Assembly: GCA_937941555.1 (NCBI GenBank)
Contig: CALDHJ010000071.1
Location: 1-5,475 of the forward strand
Length of the DNA: 5,475 bases
Source of the DNA: an uncultured Granulosicoccaceae bacterium
GTDB lineage: Bacteria; Pseudomonadota; Gammaproteobacteria; CALCKW01
Direction: 5' to 3'
The notes beneath the pieces are model-generated. The model ran no database searches. It was not told where the DNA came from and saw nothing but the letters and a program-made list of their open reading frames with translations. The translations under genes were made by a program, and so were the position numbers. Below, one piece after another: positions 1-5,101 of this stretch. Each line of letters starts with the position of its first letter. Position 1 is the first letter of the stretch.

Positions 1-878
1 TTCTTGGCTTCGTACATGGCCATGTCGGCGGCAGAAACCAGCGCCTTGACCGAGTCGAGATCGTCGGATGTCAGGCTCACGCCAACACTGGCCCCGACGC
101 TCAACCGCACGCCGTCAATGTCGAGTGGCTCCGAGAACGACTCGACAATTCGATCACCGAGGGCACGGCAATCTGCTTCGGTTGCCCCGTCTTGACACAA
201 CACCATGAATTCATCGCCGCCGATGCGCGAGGCCAGGTTGGGTGCGCAGACAAGCGCGTTCAGACGTTGCCCGATCCTCGCCAGGACCTTGTCGCCGATC
301 TCGTGCCCGTACACGTCGTTGACCGGCTTGAAGCCGTCCAGATCGATGAACAGCAGTCCCAGCGGTTGTCGATCGGTCCGACGTGAAAGCAGCGACTCGA
401 TCTGATCCATCATCAGGTTTCGGTTCGGCAAACCGGAGATCGGGTCGTAGTAGGCGAGTTCACGAATCCGTTGCTCAGACTGGTGCAGCGCCTGTTCGAT
501 GGCCTTGCGCTCCGAGATGTCGAGCACGAATCCGTCGAGGTACTCGACTGTGCCGTCGCTGGCGTAGACACCGATACCCTGCTCGGATACCCACTTGTAG
601 TGTCCGTCCCGATTGCGCAGGCGGTATTCGATGTTCCAGGTCGAACGCGATTCGACCGCCGCCATCACGGCCGCGTCAACCGCGTCGCTGTCTGCGGGGT
701 GAATCAGGCTTGCAAAGCTGAGGACCCGGTTGCCAACGAGCTCATCGACGGCATAGTCGGTCAGGGGCTGCACCCCCTCGCTCATGTGGTGCATGGTCCA
801 GTTGTCGTCACAGGCACATCGGAAGAACACCCCGGGGATGTTGTCCATCAGTTCCTTGTAGCGAATGCTCGAATTCAC
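1..878 (-). CDS. PAS-GGDEF diguanylate cyclase, partial (3' end beyond the left edge)
   Basis: Likely makes the second messenger cyclic di-GMP from two GTP in the cytoplasm. Read on the minus strand from a GTG at 878-876, the first 292 codons are present. Residues about 5-125 form a PAS domain of the PAS_3 type (LIHPAD at 58-63, EYRLR at 84-88, GFVLDISERK at 116-125). A short linker with YYDPISGLPNR (143-153) leads into the GGDEF domain: DLDGFKPVND (179-188), GHEIGD (191-196) and an intact GGDEF active site at 220-224. The frame is still open at MYEAKK, near the usual end of the GGDEF domain, so an EAL domain could follow outside the window. The RxxD inhibitory site expected before GGDEF is absent (CAPN at 211-214). 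No signal peptide or membrane segment is seen, so it should be a soluble sensor. The GTG start is set by a good ribosome site and an in-frame stop ten codons upstream. The PAS ligand cannot be told. Confidence 0.93.
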   Translation of the reverse strand, partial: MNSSIRYKELMDNIPGVFFRCACDDNWTMHHMSEGVQPLTDYAVDELVGNRVLSFASLIHPADSDAVDAAVMAAVESRSTWNIEYRLRNRDGHYKWVSEQGIGVYASDGTVEYLDGFVLDISERKAIEQALHQSEQRIRELAYYDPISGLPNRNLMMDQIESLLSRRTDRQPLGLLFIDLDGFKPVNDVYGHEIGDKVLARIGQRLNALVCAPNLASRIGGDEFMVLCQDGATEADCRALGDRIVESFSEPLDIDGVRLSVGASVGVSLTSDDLDSVKALVSAADMAMYEAK

Positions 879-884
879 GGCGAT

Positions 885-889
885 CCTCC
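885..889 (-). promoter_or_regulatory. Ribosome binding site of the PAS-GGDEF gene
   Basis: The minus strand reads GGAGG six bases before the GTG at 878. It decides the start, because no ATG lies in frame between the GTG and the upstream in-frame stop. Confidence 0.8.
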
Positions 890-936
890 GACTGCTTGTC
901 TCAGGTCATCTCGGTCGGTATCGCCAGCATTATGAA

Positions 937-973
937 ATTTTGTACATGTATTTAGTCGCCCACATACAAAAAT
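937..973. promoter_or_regulatory. AT-rich patch with imperfect inverted repeat upstream of the PAS-GGDEF gene
   Basis: In otherwise GC-rich DNA this stretch is strongly AT-rich. ATTTTGTACATGT (937-949) faces ACATACAAAAAT (962-973) as an imperfect inverted repeat with small bulges, and the left arm contains the 8-bp palindrome TACATGTA. On the minus strand a CATAAT hexamer nearby (929-934) could serve as a -10, but I find no good -35 at the right distance. The likely job is the promoter and perhaps an operator for the signalling gene. It is not a convincing terminator for cysG because no T-run follows the stem. Confidence 0.35.
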
Positions 974-1022
974 GAACGGTGCGACAGTGTGCTTGCACTC
1001 AAGAGCAGTTTTTGGCCGCTCG

Positions 1023-2438
1023 TCAGCGTGTGTCGAACCACCCCGTGGTCGCATCGACCGCATCCGCACCGGTGCGGTACCAGCGCAACTTCGCGTAGAG
1101 CTTCACCACGTCGCCGATGATGATCAGTCCGGGCGGCTCGAAACCGGCGTCGGTGGCGAGCTGGTGCAAGCTGCTGAGCGTGCCGACCGCGACGCGCTGG
1201 TGCGGGGTGGTGCCCTGTTGCACAAGGGCCGCTGGCGTCTTGGCCGAGCGCCCGTGCGCGACCAGCTCGCGCTGAATGATCGGCAGGCTCACGGTGCCCA
1301 TGTAAAACACCAATGTTTGGTGCGCGTCGCGCATGCTCTGCCAGTCGAGTACGAGCTCACCGGCCTTGAGGTTGCCGGTGTGGAAGCTTACGCTCTGGGC
1401 GTGGTCGCGGTGTGTCAGCGGGATGCCAGCGTAGGCGGCGCAGCCACTCGCCGCGGTAACCCCCGGCACAACCTGGAAGCGCACGCCGTGTTCGACCAGG
1501 GTTTCGATCTCTTCGCCGCCGCGCCCGAAGACGAAAGGGTCTCCGCCCTTGAGCCGGCACACTCGCTTGCCGGACTGGGCCAGTTCCACCAACAGCAGAT
1601 TGAGATCACCCTGCGGGATCTGGTGGTCACTGCGGCGCTTGCCGGCGTAGATGGCCTCCGCGTGTTTGGGGATCAGGGCGCGTATTGGGGGGGAGACCAG
1701 GCGGTCCCAGACCACGACATCGGCCTGCTGCAGCAGGCGCAGCGCGCGCACCGTCAGCAGGTCCGGGTCGCCCGGGCCGGCGCCAACGATGAACACTTCG
1801 CCGTCTGTCGCACTTGAGGTCGGGTTGGCGAGCAGGCGTTCGAGCACGGACTCGGCTTCGTCGTCGCGTCCGCCGTGGACGAGGTCGGCGACCGGCCCCT
1901 CAAGCACCTCCTGCCAGAAACGACTCCTCGAGCGGGCCGGCAGGTCGCGCTTGACCTGGTCGCGGTAGCGTTCGAGCAGACCGGCCAGGCGGGCGTAGCT
2001 CTCGGGCAGCAGGGTTTCCAGGCGGTTGCGGATCAGACGTGCCAGCAGTGGTGAAGCGCCGCTGGTCGAGATCGCGACTTGTATCGGTTCACGATCGATC
2101 ACGGACGGCAGGATGAAATCCCCCCCCTGGCTGTCGGTTGCGGCGTTGCAGAGAATATGGCGCACGCGGCACTGGGCGGCGATTTCGCGATTGAGTTCAG
2201 CGTCGTCTGTCGCGGCAAAAACCAGGTCGGCGTCGTCGAGGTCGCTGAATTCGAAGCGGCGGTGGTGACAGCAGGCGCGGTCGTTGTCGGCCAGTTCGCT
2301 GCGGATCTCCGGCGCGACTACGGTCAACAGCAAACCCGCGCGCAACAACAGCTCGGCCTTGCGCGCGGCAACGGCGCCACCGCCGACCATGAGCGCGTTG
2401 CGGCCTTCGCTGTCGAGAAATAGGGGGAGGTAAGGCAT
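1023..2438 (-). CDS. cysG: Siroheme synthase CysG (uroporphyrinogen-III C-methyltransferase / precorrin-2 dehydrogenase / sirohydrochlorin ferrochelatase)
   Basis: Trifunctional cytoplasmic enzyme. The C-terminal half methylates uroporphyrinogen III twice with SAM to precorrin-2. The N-terminal half oxidises this with NAD to sirohydrochlorin and inserts iron, giving siroheme for sulfite and nitrite reductases. Precorrin-2 also feeds cobalamin synthesis. Residues 1-210 show the NAD-binding VGGGAVAARK (18-27), FILPSVIDR (108-116) and ISTSGASPLLARL (from 123). The methyltransferase shows GAGPGDPDLL (219-228), WDRLVS (244-249), KGGDPFVFGRGGEE (297-310), PGVTAASG (325-332) and THRD (342-345). At 471 residues it is slightly longer than E. 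coli CysG (457), with a short C-terminal tail. I chose the ATG at 2438 because MPYLPLF matches the family N-terminus. ATGs at 2456 and 2474 are alternatives, and none has a strong ribosome site. The residue expected to be the catalytic Asp of the dehydrogenase/chelatase is Thr101, with Asp at 102. It is divergent from cobO. Confidence 0.96.
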   Translation of the reverse strand: MPYLPLFLDSEGRNALMVGGGAVAARKAELLLRAGLLLTVVAPEIRSELADNDRACCHHRRFEFSDLDDADLVFAATDDAELNREIAAQCRVRHILCNAATDSQGGDFILPSVIDREPIQVAISTSGASPLLARLIRNRLETLLPESYARLAGLLERYRDQVKRDLPARSRSRFWQEVLEGPVADLVHGGRDDEAESVLERLLANPTSSATDGEVFIVGAGPGDPDLLTVRALRLLQQADVVVWDRLVSPPIRALIPKHAEAIYAGKRRSDHQIPQGDLNLLLVELAQSGKRVCRLKGGDPFVFGRGGEEIETLVEHGVRFQVVPGVTAASGCAAYAGIPLTHRDHAQSVSFHTGNLKAGELVLDWQSMRDAHQTLVFYMGTVSLPIIQRELVAHGRSAKTPAALVQQGTTPHQRVAVGTLSSLHQLATDAGFEPPGLIIIGDVVKLYAKLRWYRTGADAVDATTGWFDTR

Positions 2439-2513
2439 CCCTATAGTGTGACGCATCGTCGCCAATCCCACCATGCACAGAGAGGATGATTGCGACCTCG
2501 ATGTTGGCGATTA

Positions 2514-2544
2514 CCACACTGTGGCCGCCAGCATGTCGTGGCGG
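2514..2544. repeat. Two adjacent short dyads in the cysG/cobO gap
   Basis: CCACA-C-TGTGG (2514-2524) is an 11-bp palindrome with one central base. It is directly followed by CCGCCA (2525-2530) and TGGCGG (2539-2544), a 6-bp inverted repeat with an 8-base spacer. They could be operator half-sites or an RNA hairpin, but elements this short also arise by chance in GC-rich DNA. Confidence 0.3.
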
Positions 2545-2575
2545 AGCGGGGCGGGTGGGCCTGTCAGACGGGTGC

Positions 2576-2600
2576 TGCGGTATAGTCGGCAGATACCGCA
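2576..2600. repeat. Perfect 8-bp inverted repeat ahead of cobO
   Basis: TGCGGTAT (2576-2583) and ATACCGCA (2593-2600) are perfect inverted copies separated by 9 bases. The left arm overlaps the candidate -10 hexamer TATAGT (2581-2586), and the element ends 26 bases before the cobO start codon. That placement suits a repressor operator. If transcription begins further upstream it would instead be an 8-bp leader hairpin. The binding protein is unknown. Confidence 0.45.
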
Positions 2601-2614
2601 TTCGGGATTCGCCC

Positions 2615-2619
2615 AGGAG
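2615..2619 (+). promoter_or_regulatory. Ribosome binding site of cobO
   Basis: AGGAG lies seven bases before the GTG at 2627. It decides the start: the frame stays open upstream to an ATG at 2486, but the translation before the GTG does not resemble any CobO N-terminus. Confidence 0.8.
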
Positions 2620-2626
2620 ACAGGCC

Positions 2627-3229
2627 GTGGACAACGCAGACGACAAACACCAGCGCAGTGCTGAAAAGCGCAACGCAGGTTATGAGAAGAAGCAGGCCAA
2701 GGCCACCACCGAAAAAGGCCTGGTGATTGTCAACACCGGCACCGGCAAGGGCAAATCGACCGCGGCCTTCGGCATGGCGTTGCGGGCGGTGGGACACGGC
2801 ATGAAGGTCGGCGTGGTGCAGTTCATCAAGGGCGCCATGGCGACCGCCGAGCGCGACCTGCTCGACGCCTACGAGCAGGTTGAGTTCCACACCCTCGGCG
2901 ACGGCTTCACCTGGAAGACTCAGGATCGGCAGAAAGACGTCGAGTCCGCCGAGCGCGCCTGGGCCGTGGCGGCAAGACTGCTCGCAGATGATTCGGTGTC
3001 TGTGGTGGTGCTCGATGAGCTCAACTGGGCGCTGAAGTATGAATACGTGCAACTCGACGCCGTGCTCGCGGCACTCGCGGCGCGCCCCGCCATGCAGCAT
3101 GTCGTGATCACCGGGCGCAATGCACCTGACGGCCTGGTTGAGGCCGCCGACATGGTGAACGAGATCCGATCGGTCAAGCACCCGTACAAGGAACAGGGGG
3201 TCAAGGCGCAAGCGGGCGTCGAGTATTGA
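2627..3229 (+). CDS. cobO: Corrinoid (cob(I)yrinic acid a,c-diamide) adenosyltransferase, CobA/CobO/BtuR type
   Basis: Transfers the 5'-deoxyadenosyl group of ATP to reduced cob(I)alamin or its precursors, forming the Co-C bond of the coenzyme. It works in de novo synthesis and in salvage. The 200-residue product has the family's usual length (E. coli BtuR is 196). Visible are the modified P-loop GTGKGKST (38-45), VGVVQFIKG (61-69), the GFTW motif (93-96), a Walker B-like VVVLDE (126-131), VITGRNAP and the C-terminal VKAQAGVEY. The charged N-terminal tail (residues 1-30) is typical. Start is GTG, set by AGGAG at 2615-2619. It diverges from cysG, and the lipoprotein gene follows after 5 nt, so the two may share a transcript. 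No riboswitch precedes it; the one in this window lies downstream and serves the next cluster. The 8-bp inverted repeat at 2576-2600 is the only regulatory candidate seen. Confidence 0.95.
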   Translation: MDNADDKHQRSAEKRNAGYEKKQAKATTEKGLVIVNTGTGKGKSTAAFGMALRAVGHGMKVGVVQFIKGAMATAERDLLDAYEQVEFHTLGDGFTWKTQDRQKDVESAERAWAVAARLLADDSVSVVVLDELNWALKYEYVQLDAVLAALAARPAMQHVVITGRNAPDGLVEAADMVNEIRSVKHPYKEQGVKAQAGVEY

Positions 3230-3234
3230 TCAGG

Positions 3235-4446
3235 ATGGGCGCGATTCGGTGGTGTTGTCTGGGCCTGCTGTGTGCTGCGTTGACGGCGTGTTCAAGCGTG
3301 CCATCCAATCCGGTGGACAACACAGCTGACACCGTGCCGGCGGGTGTGCTGATGCGCCTGTTCAGTCCCGGACCCGTACGAGCCGACTGGCTTTCAGAGA
3401 ACTTTCAACAGGCCATTACGGCAGACCAACTGACCGAGTTGCGCGACGATCTCGCTGCGCAACTCGGCGCGCTGGAGGCGATCGAGCCCGGCGAGGGTGT
3501 CTGGCTGATGACCTTCGAGAACGGGGTGTTACCGGTCTTCCTGCGACTCAACCCGGCGGGTGAGATCGACACACTCTGGTTCAATCCGATCGAACCGCAA
3601 GGGCCACTCGACGCCGATCAGATCCGTGAACTCATGGCCGGATTTGACGGCGAGGTGGCCGTACTGGTCGAGCGCGAGGGGGAGGTGCTGTTGGCGCAAC
3701 AGGCCGACACCCCGCTCGCGGTCGGTTCGGCGTTCAAGCTCACGGTGTTGCAGGCGTTGCGCGCCGCGATGGCGGCCGGTGATATTGCCGATGATGAGGA
3801 ACTCGAGCTGATCGCGTCCCGCAAATCGCTGCCGAGCGGCCGGCTGCAGGATGAAGCTGACGGCTCGCGCTGGCGCGTTGACGAGCTCGCACGGCGCATG
3901 ATCGCCCAGAGCGACAACACGGCCACCGACATGCTGATCAACCGTGTTGGCCGCGCACCCCTCGAGGCTCTCGCCCCGCGCAATACTCCCTTTCTGACAA
4001 CGGCCGAGGCCTTTCGCCTCAAGGACCCACGCCATGCCGCGTTGCTGGCACGCTGGCGGAACGGTGGGGAGGCGGAGCGACGGGCGCTGCTCGGTGAACT
4101 AGACGGTCTGGCCTTGCCGAGCCTGTCGCTCTTTGCCCAAGGCCCTGTGGCACTCGACGTCGAGTGGTTCTATTCGGCGCGTGAACTCTGTACGGCCCTC
4201 GAGGCGGTGGGTTTCGATCCCGCAGCGTCCGCCAACGCCGCTCAGCTCGACCGCGCGCACTGGTCACGCGTGGCTTACAAGGGCGGCTCGGAGCCCGGGG
4301 TGATCAACCAGAGTTTCCTGCTCGAGGACCTCGGCGGCCGGCGCAGTTGCGTGGTGGCGACCTGGAACCACCCGGACGGCATGGTGACCATCCCGTTCCT
4401 CAACCTCGTCAGCCATCTTGCCCGGCTCGCGCGCACTGCAGACTGA
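3235..4446 (+). CDS. Lipoprotein serine hydrolase of the beta-lactamase-like fold
   Basis: Predicted membrane-anchored periplasmic hydrolase. Residues 1-18 form a lipoprotein signal peptide with lipobox LTAC and the lipid-carrying Cys at 19. Residues about 25-125 form an N-terminal domain like that in Cpe/LpqF-type proteins. The catalytic domain follows with SAFK (165-168, nucleophile Ser165 and Lys168), SDN (226-228) and KGG (349-351), the three class A motifs. The segment after SDN is short and runs into NTPFLTTAEAF without an omega loop carrying the Glu/Asn pair needed to deacylate penicillins. An esterase or other acyl hydrolase is therefore likelier than a beta-lactamase. The substrate is unknown. 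The protein is 403 residues from the ATG at 3235. A TTG at 3226 overlapping the cobO stop is an alternative; neither has a strong ribosome site. The 5-nt spacing suggests cotranslation with cobO, though I know of no role for this family in corrinoid metabolism. Confidence 0.88.
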   Translation: MGAIRWCCLGLLCAALTACSSVPSNPVDNTADTVPAGVLMRLFSPGPVRADWLSENFQQAITADQLTELRDDLAAQLGALEAIEPGEGVWLMTFENGVLPVFLRLNPAGEIDTLWFNPIEPQGPLDADQIRELMAGFDGEVAVLVEREGEVLLAQQADTPLAVGSAFKLTVLQALRAAMAAGDIADDEELELIASRKSLPSGRLQDEADGSRWRVDELARRMIAQSDNTATDMLINRVGRAPLEALAPRNTPFLTTAEAFRLKDPRHAALLARWRNGGEAERRALLGELDGLALPSLSLFAQGPVALDVEWFYSARELCTALEAVGFDPAASANAAQLDRAHWSRVAYKGGSEPGVINQSFLLEDLGGRRSCVVATWNHPDGMVTIPFLNLVSHLARLARTAD

Positions 4447-4485
4447 GCGTGCGTCGCGCAACAGGGCGGTGAGGTCGCATTCAAT

Positions 4486-4500
4486 CCCGGTCGAGCCGGG
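4486..4500 (+). other. Small GC hairpin between the lipoprotein gene and the riboswitch promoter
   Basis: CCCGG (4486-4490) and CCGGG (4496-4500) can pair around a 5-base loop, 39 bases after the lipoprotein stop. No T-run follows, so it is not a standard intrinsic terminator. It occupies the place where a -35 box for the next promoter would be, so an operator role is equally possible. Confidence 0.3.
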
Positions 4501-4505
4501 TGAGC

Positions 4506-4514
4506 TGGTACAAT
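4506..4514 (+). promoter_or_regulatory. Extended -10 promoter of the riboswitch transcript
   Basis: TGGTACAAT matches an extended -10 (TGn followed by TATAAT with one mismatch). No TTGACA-like -35 lies 16-18 bp upstream, which suits an extended -10 promoter. Transcription would begin around 4520-4522, exactly where the aptamer's closing stem begins, and this agreement supports the call. Confidence 0.6.
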
Positions 4515-4521
4515 CCCGACC

Positions 4522-4684
4522 GCGATCGGTAACCTGGCCTCCGGGCCGGGTTGAAAAGGGAATCGGGTGAAATGCCCGGGCTGCCCCCGCAACTGTAACG
4601 GCTGAGTTCGACGCAATCGCCACTGGCACATCGCCGGGAAGGCGCGTCGCACGATGACCCGGAGCCAGGAGACCTGCCCTCGCA
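4522..4684 (+). promoter_or_regulatory. Cobalamin riboswitch (B12 element)
   Basis: The leader carries the conserved pieces of the cobalamin aptamer in order: GGTAACC near the 5' end, AAAAGGGAATCGGGTGAAA (4554-4572), GCCCCCGCAACTGTAA (4583-4598), GAGTTCG, CCACTGG (4620-4626), GGGAAGGCG (4636-4644), GATGACCCGG (4653-4662) and the B12 box AGCCAGGAGACCTGCC (4663-4678). GCGA (4522-4525) can pair with TCGC (4680-4683) as part of the closing stem. Known riboswitches of this family bind adenosylcobalamin or other cobalamins and switch off expression. It serves the DUF1636-cobW genes. No U-tract terminator lies between aptamer and start codon, so control of ribosome access is inferred. Confidence 0.95.
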
Positions 4685-4698
4685 CAACGTTCCTGTCA

Positions 4699-4711
4699 GA
4701 GCGGGGAGCTC
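4699..4711 (+). promoter_or_regulatory. Ribosome binding site within a small hairpin (riboswitch expression platform candidate)
   Basis: GGGGAG (4703-4708) is a good Shine-Dalgarno sequence six bases before the TTG at 4715 and decides that start. GAGC (4699-4702) and GCTC (4708-4711) can pair around it, leaving most of the site in the loop. This would fit a riboswitch that controls translation, for example through a loop-loop contact with the aptamer. The pairing is only 4 bp. Confidence 0.55.
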
Positions 4712-4714
4712 ACT

Positions 4715-5101
4715 TTGGACCGATCAGCATCGACTGTTCTTCACGTCTGTACCACCTGCAACAGCGACCGCGCACGCGAGGCCGATGATGGCCTGAGCGG
4801 CGGCGAACGCTTCCTGCAGGAACTCCAATCCCGGTTTGCCGACAGCGATGTCGAGCTGCGCCCCGTGCAGTGTCTGATGGGGTGCGAGCACGCTTGCAAT
4901 GTGCACCTCTGCGACCCGGCAAAATACAGTTACGTCATCGGACGGTTCGAACCCAACGCCGAATCGGCGCAGGCGCTCGCGGACTATGCCGCCCTCTACC
5001 TCGACGCCGAGACCGGCCGCGTTCCCTACAAGCAGTGGCCGGCCGCCATAAAGGGGCATTTCATTGCCCGCATGCCCCCCCTTGAAGAGAACGCCTCATG
5101 A
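4715..5101 (+). CDS. DUF1636 family cysteine-rich protein, first gene under the B12 riboswitch
   Basis: Small cytoplasmic protein of 128 residues that resembles the DUF1636 family, often found beside cobalamin and CobW genes. Function is not established. The visible pattern is C12-x2-C15 in HVCTTC, then C53-x3-C57 in VQCLMGCEHAC, with further Cys at 61 and 66, followed by KYSYVIGRF, an acidic helical stretch and the closing ARMPPLEE. The spacing resembles thioredoxin-like [2Fe-2S] ferredoxins, so an iron-sulfur or metal-binding role is plausible but inferred. It starts with TTG, chosen because GGGGAG lies six bases upstream and no other in-frame start precedes the first Cys pair. Its stop overlaps the cobW start as ATGA, so the two are translationally coupled. 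Placement right behind the riboswitch ties its expression to cobalamin shortage. A link to cobalt handling or to an electron donor for corrin ring reduction is a guess from context. Confidence 0.88.
   Translation: MDRSASTVLHVCTTCNSDRAREADDGLSGGERFLQELQSRFADSDVELRPVQCLMGCEHACNVHLCDPAKYSYVIGRFEPNAESAQALADYAALYLDAETGRVPYKQWPAAIKGHFIARMPPLEENAS

Larger units (their letters stand above)
2439..2626. promoter_or_regulatory. Divergent cysG/cobO control region
   Basis: This 188-bp gap separates the diverging cysG and cobO starts and must hold both promoters unless one is transcribed from further away. On the plus strand TATAGT (2581-2586) is the best -10 candidate for cobO, with CTGTCA (2561-2566) as a poorly spaced -35 (14 bp). 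For cysG no convincing promoter was found: TATAGG on the minus strand sits too close to the chosen ATG. There is no cobalamin riboswitch in this gap: the B12 box and the CCCCCGCAACTGTAA core are both absent. If cysG starts at 2474 the gap shrinks to 152 bp. Confidence 0.45.

Noticed and set aside
987..1000. Small hairpin AGTG/CACT after cysG as a terminator
   Set aside because: The stem is only about four pairs and no T-run follows directly on the minus strand.
972..1817. Long open frame (281 codons) on the plus strand
   Set aside because: It lies opposite cysG, whose translation matches its family throughout. The plus-strand product resembles nothing I know and is typical of an antisense frame in GC-rich DNA.
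2120..2127. Run of eight C in cysG as a possible frameshift or sequencing error
   Set aside because: Family motifs continue in the same frame on both sides (LCNAA before, FILPSVIDR after), so the frame is intact.
2441..2447. CTATAGG-like sequence on the minus strand as the cysG -10
   Set aside because: It is only a few bases before the chosen start codon, so transcription would start inside the gene, and no -35 fits.
2486..2626. N-terminal extension of cobO to an upstream ATG
   Set aside because: It would add 47 residues unlike any CobO and cover the gap holding the dyads and the AGGAG site. The GTG at 2627 gives the normal length.
2564..3211. Open frame of 215 codons on the minus strand
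   Set aside because: It lies opposite cobO, which has a good ribosome site, the full motif set and the right length. The minus frame has no support.
3529..4035. Open frames on the minus strand opposite the lipoprotein gene
   Set aside because: They shadow the serine hydrolase, which has a signal peptide and three catalytic motifs in order.
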